Source of the DNA: Ruminococcaceae bacterium UBA1767
GTDB taxonomy: Bacteria; Bacillota; Clostridia; Oscillospirales; Acutalibacteraceae
Reading direction: 5' to 3'
DNA: 10,742 nucleotides
NCBI GenBank assembly: GCA_002315505.1
Contig: DCGX01000080.1
Coordinates: forward strand, 1-10,742
Positions 1-5,714 of the stretch are shown piece after piece. Position numbers and translations under genes: made by a program. How positions within the stretch are numbered: position 1 is the stretch's first letter; each line of letters opens with the position of its first letter. The notes beneath the pieces are model-generated. The model made no database searches, was not told the origin of the DNA, and saw only the letters and a list, made by a program, of their open reading frames with translations.

Positions 1-44
1 TACCCCCTCAGTCTGCTTCGCAGACAGCTCCCCCATGGGGCGCC
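1..44. repeat. Dispersed palindromic repeat, copy 1 (possibly cut by the window edge)
   Basis: Two consecutive stem-loops are visible: GTCTGC-TTC-GCAGAC at 11-25 and CCCC-AT-GGGG at 31-40, inside a frame of the form TACCCCC..CAGTC..CTTCG..GACAGC..CCCC..GGGG..GCC. A related element with the same order of parts lies at 5563-5602, with different stem bases that still pair. This is typical of short non-coding repeats scattered between genes in gut Clostridia. No open frame or promoter is apparent. The element starts at base 1, so its left end may lie outside the window. Confidence 0.7.
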
Positions 45-48
45 TGAA

Positions 49-70
49 TGGACGATGTGGGCATCGTCCA
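49..70. repeat. Stem-loop repeat TGGACGATG/CATCGTCCA
   Basis: A perfect 9-base-pair inverted repeat (49-57 with 62-70) encloses a four-base loop, TGGG. The right arm and its flank (60-74) recur exactly, in inverted orientation, at 5542-5556. This suggests a mobile or formerly mobile palindromic repeat next to the element at 1-44. The following bases, 75-139, show only a weak CTACA/TGTAG stem (81-85 with 93-97) and nothing else that I can name. Confidence 0.7.
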
Positions 71-139
71 CTACGAAAGACTACACAGAAGTTGTAGGGC
101 AAGGATCATAGAAATCTGTATAGCAGAGCATAATTGTGC

Positions 140-168
140 AAAAAAAGACCCCAGTTATTACCGGGATC
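140..168 (-). terminator. Intrinsic terminator of purC
   Basis: Read on the minus strand, an 8-base-pair stem GATCCCGG/CTGGGGTC (two G-U pairs) with loop TAATAA is followed directly by seven T residues. It begins 20 bases past the purC stop codon, as expected for a Rho-independent terminator ending a single-gene transcript. Confidence 0.85.
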
Positions 169-187
169 AATTTATTACAATATTAAA

Positions 188-898
188 TTATTCGCCGAAG
201 ACTCTCTTCATCATTTCCTGATAAGCGCCTTCAACTCCGCCGAGGTCTCTTCTGAAGCGGTCCTTATCGAGCTTCTCATTTGTGTTGATATCCCAGAAAC
301 GGCAGGTATCAGGTGAGATTTCGTCAGCGAGAACGATTGTGCCGTCTGCTGTCTTACCGAACTCGAGCTTGAAGTCAATAAGACGAACACCGAGATTCTT
401 GAAATACTCCTTGAGGATTTCGTCAATCTTGAAAGCCATTGTCTTGATTGTATTAATCTCTTCCTTAGTAGCAAGGCCGAGAGCGAATGCGTGATATTCA
501 TTGATAAGCGGATCGCCGAGAGCATCATTCTTATATGAGAACTCGATTGTCGGCTCCGGGAATGTGATACCCTCTTCAACACCGTAGTTCTTAGCGAATG
601 AACCGGCTGATACATTACGGATGATAACCTCAAGAGGAACAATTGAAACCTTCTTAACTATTGTTTCACGGTCATTGATTTCCTCAACAAAATGTGTAGG
701 AACGCCATTCTTCTCAAGAATCTGCATAAGGTAGTTTGACATCTTATTGTTAACAATACCCTTACCTGTGATTGTACCCTTCTTAAGTCCGTTGAATGCA
801 GTTGCATCGTCCTTATAAGATACGATAAAGAGATTCTCGTCCTCGGTTGAGAAAACCTTCTTTGCTTTTCCTTCGTAAACCTGGTTAACTTTTTCCAT
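188..898 (-). CDS. purC: Phosphoribosylaminoimidazole-succinocarboxamide synthase (SAICAR synthetase)
   Basis: This cytoplasmic enzyme of de novo purine synthesis joins CAIR and L-aspartate, using ATP, to give SAICAR. The 236-residue protein has the usual length of the bacterial short form. Both family signatures are intact: VPLEVIIRNVSAGS at residues 87-100 and LIDFKLEFG at 173-181. The N-terminal nucleotide-binding segment YEGKAKKVF (8-16) and the later DEISPDTCR (192-200) are also typical. The ATG at 896-898 is chosen because GGAGG lies seven bases upstream (906-910) and the family N-terminus begins at this point. The gene appears monocistronic: it has its own promoter, a ZTP riboswitch leader and a terminator. 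It diverges from the symporter gene. No other pur gene is present in the window. Confidence 0.97.
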   Translation of the reverse strand: MEKVNQVYEGKAKKVFSTEDENLFIVSYKDDATAFNGLKKGTITGKGIVNNKMSNYLMQILEKNGVPTHFVEEINDRETIVKKVSIVPLEVIIRNVSAGSFAKNYGVEEGITFPEPTIEFSYKNDALGDPLINEYHAFALGLATKEEINTIKTMAFKIDEILKEYFKNLGVRLIDFKLEFGKTADGTIVLADEISPDTCRFWDINTNEKLDKDRFRRDLGGVEGAYQEMMKRVFGE

Positions 899-923
899 AA
901 CTATACCTCCGAATTAATTTTAC

Positions 924-969
924 AAAACAAAAAGGACAGTTCTGTTCTCATAAGAAAACAAAACTGCCC
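924..969 (-). terminator. Riboswitch-controlled intrinsic terminator (expression platform of the ZTP switch)
   Basis: On the minus strand a 16-base-pair stem (954-969 with 934-949, pairing GGGCAGTTTTGTTTTC with GAGAACAGAACTGTCC through several G-U pairs) has a four-base loop and is followed by a T-rich tract at 924-933. The first bases of the stem, GGGCA (965-969), are also the last conserved bases of the ZTP aptamer. Aptamer folding and terminator folding therefore compete for the same bases. The expected logic is read-through when ligand is bound and termination when it is absent. Confidence 0.9.
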
Positions 970-1037
970 AGACGGTCGACATTATGTAATTCCCTGCTCC
1001 CATGTGGTACTCCACAAATCCGTCAGTTACAAGGAAC
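965..1037 (-). promoter_or_regulatory. ZTP (ZMP/ZTP, pfl-type) riboswitch aptamer upstream of purC
   Basis: The minus strand carries the hallmark CCGTCTGGGCA (965-975), close to the family consensus CCGCCTGGGCA. Other expected parts are present. P1 is TGTAA (1027-1031) with TTACA (985-989). A hairpin TGTGG/CCACA (1012-1016 with 1003-1007) follows. The conserved GGGAGCAGGG stretch comes next, and a pseudoknot GACGG (1020-1024) with CCGTC (971-975) closes the fold. ZTP riboswitches sense the purine intermediate ZMP (AICAR) and ZTP, which build up when 10-formyl-tetrahydrofolate is short, and they typically control purine and folate genes. Its place between promoter and purC, overlapping a terminator, fits a transcriptional ON switch. 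Confidence 0.93.
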
Positions 1038-1043
1038 AAAACT

Positions 1044-1071
1044 ATTATAGCATCATTTTTTACATTGTCAA
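1044..1071 (-). promoter_or_regulatory. Housekeeping sigma promoter of purC
   Basis: Read on the minus strand, TTGACA (1066-1071) and TATAAT (1044-1049) are both perfect consensus hexamers, separated by 16 bases. Transcription would start near 1036-1038, just before the riboswitch. A fully consensus promoter suggests strong constitutive initiation, with regulation left to the riboswitch terminator downstream. Confidence 0.9.
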
Positions 1072-1120
1072 TATGTTGTAAAAATATTTATTTTTTAGTG
1101 AAAAATGTTGAAACATATTG
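1069..1120. repeat. 9-bp inverted repeat in the divergent promoter region (possible operator)
   Basis: CAATATGTT (1069-1077) and AACATATTG (1112-1120) are exact reverse complements with centres 43 bases apart, about four helical turns. The left arm overlaps the purC -35 element and the right arm overlaps the symporter -35 element. A regulator binding both arms could act on both promoters, but the AT-rich context means chance cannot be excluded. Confidence 0.35.
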
Positions 1121-1136
1121 TAATGCGTGATATAAT
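1108..1136 (+). promoter_or_regulatory. Housekeeping sigma promoter of the symporter gene
   Basis: TTGAAA (1108-1113) and TATAAT (1131-1136) are separated by the optimal 17 bases. The start of transcription would be near 1143. The symporter ATG follows at 1168, giving a short leader with AAGGAG at 1154-1159. The promoter may also serve the carrier and fucosidase genes downstream if transcription passes the hairpin at 2551-2580. Confidence 0.88.
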
Positions 1137-1167
1137 GAGTTGTTATATTTAGAAAGGAGTTTTTTCA

Positions 1168-2538
1168 ATGGAAAAACAAAGAGAACGATTGGGTAGCCGT
1201 CTTGGATTTATCCTTCTGAGTGCCGGCTGTGCAATCGGATGCGGAAACGTATGGAAGTTTCCATGGATGACAGGTCAGAATGGTGGCGGCAGTTTTGTTC
1301 TTATTTATATTCTCTGTCTTATTATCCTCGGTCTTCCTGTTATGATTATGGAGTTCAGCCTCGGCAGAGCTTCTCAGGCGAGCCCTGTTCGTATGTATCA
1401 GAAGCTCGAAAAGCCAAAGCAGAAATGGCATCTTCACGGTTATGCCGCTCTTGCAGGTAATGTATGCCTTATGGCATTCTATTCAGTTGTTACAGGCTGG
1501 ATGATTAACTATTTCATCAAGTTCCTCACCGGAAACAATCAGGAAATCGGTTTCGTTCCGATGATAACAGACCCGAAGGTTAATGTTATCTTCCTTGCCG
1601 TCACAGTTGTTCTCGGCTTTGGAATTCTCTGCTTCAATCTTCAGGGTGGTCTTGAAAGAGTTACCAAGTATATGATGGTTATTCTTCTTCTTCTCATGAT
1701 TGTGCTTGCTGTTCGTTCAGCTACACTCAGCGGTGCAAAGGAAGGACTTTCATTCTACCTCCTTCCCGATTTCGGCAAAATCAATGGTAAAGTTATTGTT
1801 GCGGCTATGAACCAGGCATTCTTTACACTCAGCCTCGGTATCGGTTCAATGGCTATTTTCGGCAGCTATATCAACAAAGAGCGCTCACTTATGGGTGAAT
1901 CAATCAATGTTATTGCTATTGACACCTTCGTTGCTCTCGTTGCAGGATTTATTATATTCCCTGCTTGTTACACTTACAAGGTTGAGGTTAACGCAGGTCC
2001 TTCACTTCTTTTCGATACAATGGCTACTGTTTTCAACAACATGCAAGGCGGTCGCTGGTGGGGTGCATTGTTCTTCCTCTTCATGGTATTTGCCGCACTT
2101 TCAACTGCACTTGCAGTTTTCGAAAATATTCTTGCCTGCGTTCGTGAGCTTACAGGCTGGTCAAGACCAAAGGGCTGTATCATTTGCGGAATCGGTATGT
2201 TCCTCATTTCGCTCACAACAGCTCTCGGCTACAGCACACTCGGTAATATTCACCCTTTGGGCGGAGAAACTGCATTCCTTGATTTCTGGGATTTCATTGT
2301 TTCAACAAATCTTCTTCCTATCGGTTCGCTTTGCTTCGCAATTTTCTGCTGCAGTAAGCGCTACGGCTGGGGCTGGGATAACTTCATCGCAGAGGCTAAC
2401 GCAGGTAAAGGTCTTAAGGTTAAGAATTGGATGAAGCCTATCTTCATGATTGTAGTTCCTATCATCATTATCTTCCTTTATGTTTACGGACTTTTAGATT
2501 ATTTCAGTCTGTTTGACAAAATCAAAGAATTGTTTTAA
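1168..2538 (+). CDS. Neurotransmitter:sodium symporter (NSS/SNF) family transporter, probably amino-acid uptake
   Basis: This is an integral membrane Na+-coupled symporter of the LeuT/MhsT/TnaT family. Bacterial members mostly import amino acids. At 456 residues it has about 11-12 membrane segments, as in short bacterial members. The TM1 unwound region reads GCAIGCGNVWKFP (20-32) and aligns with LeuT without gaps, at the same residue numbers. G20, A22, I23 and N27 fit the sodium sites. LeuT N21 is C21 here, and the outer-gate R30 is K30. TM6 has FFTLSLGIG (218-226), with T220 matching LeuT T254. In TM8, S312-T313 match the Na2 serine/threonine pair, and Y105 is a plausible match to LeuT Y108. 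ATG at 1168 is supported by AAGGAG eight bases upstream. It has its own promoter, diverges from purC and ends before a hairpin. The substrate cannot be read from the sequence; aromatic, branched-chain and other neutral amino acids are all possible. Confidence 0.93.
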   Translation: MEKQRERLGSRLGFILLSAGCAIGCGNVWKFPWMTGQNGGGSFVLIYILCLIILGLPVMIMEFSLGRASQASPVRMYQKLEKPKQKWHLHGYAALAGNVCLMAFYSVVTGWMINYFIKFLTGNNQEIGFVPMITDPKVNVIFLAVTVVLGFGILCFNLQGGLERVTKYMMVILLLLMIVLAVRSATLSGAKEGLSFYLLPDFGKINGKVIVAAMNQAFFTLSLGIGSMAIFGSYINKERSLMGESINVIAIDTFVALVAGFIIFPACYTYKVEVNAGPSLLFDTMATVFNNMQGGRWWGALFFLFMVFAALSTALAVFENILACVRELTGWSRPKGCIICGIGMFLISLTTALGYSTLGNIHPLGGETAFLDFWDFIVSTNLLPIGSLCFAIFCCSKRYGWGWDNFIAEANAGKGLKVKNWMKPIFMIVVPIIIIFLYVYGLLDYFSLFDKIKELF

Positions 2539-2550
2539 AATAGCTTAAAG

Positions 2551-2580
2551 AATAAGACTCGACTTATCTCGAGTCTTATT
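2551..2580 (+). terminator. Stem-loop after the symporter gene, probable weak or partial terminator
   Basis: A perfect 12-base-pair stem (2551-2562 with 2569-2580, AATAAGACTCGA/TCGAGTCTTATT) with a six-base loop lies 13 bases after the stop codon. The T run (TTATTT into GCAT) is short and interrupted, so termination may be incomplete. No promoter is visible between here and the next gene at 2603, which favours partial read-through into the carrier-fucosidase pair. Confidence 0.65.
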
Positions 2581-2602
2581 TGCATACTTAAGGAGTGAAA
2601 AT

Positions 2603-4063
2603 ATGAGTAAAAATGAAGCTGTCACTACTGAAGAAAATAAAGAATTAGGACTTAATGTTGACAAGAAAACGATTATTCTTATTTCGATTTTGCTCGTTGC
2701 AATTCTTGCATTTGCGGGTATTTTAACCCAGGTTATGCAGCCGGGACTTTACGACACCGATTCAACAGGTGCAATCGTTGACGGAACATACCACACTATT
2801 GAAGGCAGAATGCCGATATGGAAGATATTTCTTTCCCCTGCTCTGTGCTTCACAAACAGTAATTCACTTGCCGGTATCGGAATTATCGCCGTAATTATTC
2901 TCGTAGGCGGTTCGTTCCTTCTTCTTGACAAGAGCGGTGTTCTCAAGTATATAATGGCTACTCTTATCAGAAAATTCAAGGACAGAAAATATGCTCTTAT
3001 GGCTATTGTAAGTGTTGCTTTGATGGGACTCAGCTCTGCCGCAGGTGTACTTGAGGAAAGCGTCACACTCGTTCCGCTTGCAGTTGCGATTTCGCTTGCT
3101 ATGGGATGGGATTCGCTCGTCGGTCTTGGTATAAGTCTTGTTTCGGTTGCGTGGGGATTCACCGCCGCAACATTTAATCCATTCAACGTAGTGACCTGTC
3201 AGAAGCTGTGCGAGCTGAAGGTATATTCAGGTCTGTGGCTCAGATTTGTTATATTTGTGGCTGTTTTCGCCGTTCTCTTTCTTTTCCTTTTCATATATGC
3301 AAAAAAAATAGAAAAAAATCCGACAAAATCACTTGTTTATGAAAGTGACAAGGCTTTAAGGGACAAATATTCCATAAAGGATATTGATGCCGTTCTTCAC
3401 GATAAACAGGCTAAAAAGAGTGCAAAAGCATTTTTGACCTGTATGCTCATCGACCTCGTCTGCATTGTTATTGACCTCGTTGCCGACTTAGGCGGCTATC
3501 TTTCACTCGGTGCAATGGCAATACTCTTCACGGTTGGCGGTCTTATGGCAGGCTACAACATGGGACTTCGGGAAAAAAAGCTCGCAGGCAATTTCTTTGC
3601 AGGTGCAAAAACACTTGCTCCCGTTATTCCGCTGATTTTGTTCATTCTTGCAATTTCATACGTACTCAACGAGGGCAATATAATGCACACCATTCTTTAC
3701 AAGGTGTACACTCTGATGGAGAATATGCCGCCAATCGGTGCAATCTTCCTTTTGTTCTTCCTTATCGCTATAATGGAATTCTTCATCGGCTCAGGCACGG
3801 CAAAGGCTTTTCTAATTATGCCGATTGTAGCTCCGCTCTCAGACCTTGTGGGAATCACAAGACAGAGTGTTGTTACAACCTTCTGCCTTGCTGACGGCTT
3901 TACAAATCTTCTTTATCCGACAAGCGGTATTATGATTATCGCAATCGGACTCGTAGGCGTATCCTACGGAAAGTGGCTGAGATGGTCATGGAAATTATTT
4001 GTGGGAGAATTCATTCTTTCAGCAGGCTTTATGGCATTAATGGTATTTACACAGTATAGTTAA
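2603..4063 (+). CDS. YfcC/DcuC-superfamily membrane carrier
   Basis: This is a polytopic inner-membrane carrier with about 12 hydrophobic segments over 486 residues, matching the usual YfcC-family length. Family-type motifs occur in order: GVLEESVTLVPLAVAISLAMG (148-168, with the E151-E152 pair), an NPF turn (192-194), GSGTAK (396-401), MPIVAPLSDLVGITRQ (406-421), DGFTN (431-435) and PTSG (439-442). The family includes C4-dicarboxylate, arginine/ornithine and peptide or amino-acid-like carriers, and the substrate of most members is unknown. A charged cytoplasmic loop (about 233-275) splits the protein into two halves, as expected. ATG at 2603 has AAGGAG seven bases upstream. The stop codon is only 11 bases from the fucosidase start, so the two are almost surely co-transcribed. 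This hints that the imported substrate, or an exchange partner, is linked to fucosylated compounds. Confidence 0.85.
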   Translation: MSKNEAVTTEENKELGLNVDKKTIILISILLVAILAFAGILTQVMQPGLYDTDSTGAIVDGTYHTIEGRMPIWKIFLSPALCFTNSNSLAGIGIIAVIILVGGSFLLLDKSGVLKYIMATLIRKFKDRKYALMAIVSVALMGLSSAAGVLEESVTLVPLAVAISLAMGWDSLVGLGISLVSVAWGFTAATFNPFNVVTCQKLCELKVYSGLWLRFVIFVAVFAVLFLFLFIYAKKIEKNPTKSLVYESDKALRDKYSIKDIDAVLHDKQAKKSAKAFLTCMLIDLVCIVIDLVADLGGYLSLGAMAILFTVGGLMAGYNMGLREKKLAGNFFAGAKTLAPVIPLILFILAISYVLNEGNIMHTILYKVYTLMENMPPIGAIFLLFFLIAIMEFFIGSGTAKAFLIMPIVAPLSDLVGITRQSVVTTFCLADGFTNLLYPTSGIMIIAIGLVGVSYGKWLRWSWKLFVGEFILSAGFMALMVFTQYS

Positions 4064-4074
4064 GAGGTAATAAT

Positions 4075-5367
4075 ATGTACGAAAATAATTGGGAATCACT
4101 TAATTCACGTCCCGTTCCTGAATGGTTCGGTGATGCAAAATTCGGTATTTTTATTCATTGGGGCTTATATTCCGTTCCTGCATACACTCGCAAGGGCGAC
4201 TATTCTGAATGGTACAGAATGCAGCTCGACAATCCCGAATTTCCTAACCGTGAATTCCACGAAAGAGTTTACGGCAAAAACGCAAAATATGAGGATTTCG
4301 TAAAAGGCTTTACAGCTGAATTGTTTGATGCAGACAAATGGGCGGAGCTTTTCAAAAAGAGTGGTGCAAAATATATCAACATCGTTTCAAAGCATCACGA
4401 CGGCTACTGCCTTTATCCGACGGAATATCAGTGGAACTGGAACACATATGATGTCGGACCGCACAGAGATTTCCTTATGGAGCTTAAAAATGCTCTTGAG
4501 GGCACAGGTGTGCGCTTCGGAGTTTATCATTCGGTATATGAATGGTTCCATCCGCTCTACTTAAAAGACCCCGAGCAGTATGCTTTACAGCATCTTATTC
4601 CGATGCTCAAAGAGCTGGTTGAAAAATATCAGCCCTCTACCCTTTTCACAGACGGTGAATGGGAGCATGAGTCAAGCGTATGGCATTCAACGGAATTTTT
4701 ACAGTGGCTCTACAACGAGTCTTCCGTCAAGGATTTTATCGTACCGAATGACCGCTGGGGCAATGAAACCCGTGGCAAATTAGGCGGTAACTTCACAACG
4801 GAATACGGCTACATTGACACAGAGAGAACAGTTCGAATTGAGGATGTCATGCTTGACAGACCGTTTGAAGAATGCCGTGGAATCGGCAAGAGCTTCGGCT
4901 TTAACAGGCTTGAGGGCACCGAGGATTATATGACGGCAAAGGAATTGCTTGAAACCCTCTGTTCACTCGTTTGCAAGGGTGGAAACTTCCTTTTGAACAT
5001 CGGTCCTGCAGCTGACGGAACAATTCCCGTAATTATGGAGGAGCGACTTCTTCAGATGGGTAAATGGCTTGAGGTTAACGGAGAAGCCATTTATTCCTCG
5101 AAAATATACACGAAGAAAAACACAGACAGCACAGGTATTTACTACACAAGAAACGGTGAAAATGTTTACGCAATTTCAAACAAATTCCCGTTTAAGGAAT
5201 TGCTGTTGGAAGAAATTCCGTACAAAGACGGCATGACGGCAGAGCTTCTCGGAAGCGACGAAACATTCGAGGTTGTCGAGAAAGACGGAAAGGCACTTAT
5301 TGTAATTCCTCCACTCAATCCCGACGAGCTGAAAACAGAATACCTTTACACATTTAAGATTAAATAA
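4075..5367 (+). CDS. Alpha-L-fucosidase, GH29, cytoplasmic
   Basis: The enzyme removes terminal alpha-L-fucose with retention of configuration. The 430-residue protein has no signal peptide (it begins MYENNWESLNSRP), so it should act on substrates already inside the cell. GH29 marks are clear: WFGDAKFGIFIHWGLYSVPA (17-36), SKHHDGYCLYP (105-115) with the fucose-binding His pair 107-108, and LFTDGEWE (190-197), in which D193 is the expected nucleophile. CSLVCKGGNFLLNIGPAADG (296-315) closes the barrel, followed by a C-terminal beta-sandwich (about 335-430). The acid/base residue is not certain; E265 or E266 in RPFEECRGI is a candidate. The ATG at 4075 has GAGG seven bases upstream and follows the carrier stop by 11 bases. 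A strong terminator follows. The substrate could be a host glycan, a milk oligosaccharide fragment or a fucosyl-GlcNAc-type glyco-amino acid. Confidence 0.93.
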   Translation: MYENNWESLNSRPVPEWFGDAKFGIFIHWGLYSVPAYTRKGDYSEWYRMQLDNPEFPNREFHERVYGKNAKYEDFVKGFTAELFDADKWAELFKKSGAKYINIVSKHHDGYCLYPTEYQWNWNTYDVGPHRDFLMELKNALEGTGVRFGVYHSVYEWFHPLYLKDPEQYALQHLIPMLKELVEKYQPSTLFTDGEWEHESSVWHSTEFLQWLYNESSVKDFIVPNDRWGNETRGKLGGNFTTEYGYIDTERTVRIEDVMLDRPFEECRGIGKSFGFNRLEGTEDYMTAKELLETLCSLVCKGGNFLLNIGPAADGTIPVIMEERLLQMGKWLEVNGEAIYSSKIYTKKNTDSTGIYYTRNGENVYAISNKFPFKELLLEEIPYKDGMTAELLGSDETFEVVEKDGKALIVIPPLNPDELKTEYLYTFKIK

Positions 5368-5372
5368 AATTA

Positions 5373-5405
5373 AACCGAGCCTTGAAAATAAGGTTCGGTT
5401 TTTTT
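5373..5405 (+). terminator. Strong intrinsic terminator of the fucosidase transcript, probably bidirectional
   Basis: An 11-base-pair stem (5373-5383 with 5390-5400, AACCGAGCCTT/AAGGTTCGGTT, one G-U pair) with a six-base loop runs into seven T residues (5399-5405). On the opposite strand the same stem is followed by a T-rich stretch (TAATTTTATTT), so it could also stop transcripts of the convergent large gene, which shows no clear terminator nearer its own stop codon. Confidence 0.92.
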
Positions 5406-5461
5406 CAATGATGCAGGTACGTTCCCCTGCACCACAAAATATTTGTTCGAAAACTTTAATT

Positions 5462-5495
5462 GAGATTCTTCGTCATTTTGCTCCTCAGAATGACA
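5462..5495. repeat. Dispersed stem-loop repeat of the GAGATTCTTCG..CTCAGAATGACA type, copy 1
   Basis: GAGATTCTTCG (5462-5472) and CTCAGAATGACA (5484-5495) are near-exact inverted copies of the two ends of the element at 5611-5638. The inner arms ATTCT (5465-5469) and AGAAT (5487-5491) pair with each other. The middle differs from copy 2 and is six bases longer. No coding signal is seen here. Confidence 0.65.
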
Positions 5496-5541
5496 TACTT
5501 TAACCTGTCGCCCTAATATCATCAGAAATTACAATTCTTCC

Positions 5542-5602
5542 GTAGTGGACGATGCCAAGAATTACCCCCCCAGTCACTTCGTGACAGCCCCCACGGGGAG
5601 CC
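5542..5602. repeat. Dispersed palindromic repeat, copy 2, with a shared 15-mer flank
   Basis: GTAGTGGACGATGCC (5542-5556) is the exact reverse complement of 60-74. It is followed by TTACCCCC, the stem-loop GTCAC-TTC-GTGAC (5573-5585) and CCCC-AC-GGGG (5589-5598), in the same order as at 1-44. The stems differ in sequence from copy 1 but still pair. Together with its neighbours it fills most of the 5406-5714 gap; I see no promoter or convincing gene in that gap. Confidence 0.75.
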
Positions 5603-5610
5603 TTAAATCA

Positions 5611-5638
5611 TGTCATACTGAGCGAAGCGAAGTATCTC
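5611..5638. repeat. Dispersed stem-loop repeat of the TGTCATNCTGAGCGAAGCGAAG type, copy 2
   Basis: The element runs from TGTCATACTGAG (5611-5622) to CGAAGTATCTC (5628-5638), with the tandem unit GCGAA repeated. Arms ATACT (5615-5619) and AGTAT (5631-5635) pair. It lies in inverted orientation to the element at 5462-5495. This sequence type is recognisable as a widely scattered intergenic repeat in gut Bacillota, although I cannot search for it here. Confidence 0.7.
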
Positions 5639-5668
5639 GACTACATAAAAGAAATTTCTTCAAACCTC

Positions 5669-5694
5669 GGACGACAGATTGTCGCCCATATGGG
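5669..5694. repeat. Compound small palindromes downstream of the large gene
   Basis: GGACGACA-GAT-TGTCGCCC (5669-5687, eight pairs with one mismatch that can form G-U in RNA) overlaps the 10-base perfect palindrome CCCATATGGG (5685-5694). These lie 21-46 bases past the stop codon of the minus-strand gene. Neither is followed by a T run on that strand, so a terminator role is not supported. Confidence 0.45.
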
Positions 5695-5714
5695 ATGAAT
5701 TTACTTGGGCTTCG

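Noticed and set aside
1..74. Insertion sequence remnant
   Set aside because: Only short palindromes are seen; there is no transposase coding remnant and no target-site duplication can be shown inside the window.
134..316. Plus-strand 60-residue open frame at the left end
   Set aside because: It crosses the purC terminator and runs antisense through purC, with no ribosome binding site or recognisable domain.
1895..2434. Plus-strand 179-residue open frame inside the symporter gene
   Set aside because: It is a frame-shifted shadow with low-complexity Leu/Ser composition, entirely inside a convincing membrane protein gene.
5669..5687. Hairpin as the terminator of the large gene
   Set aside because: On the minus strand the stem is followed by GAGGTTTGAAG rather than a T run, so it does not meet intrinsic terminator form.
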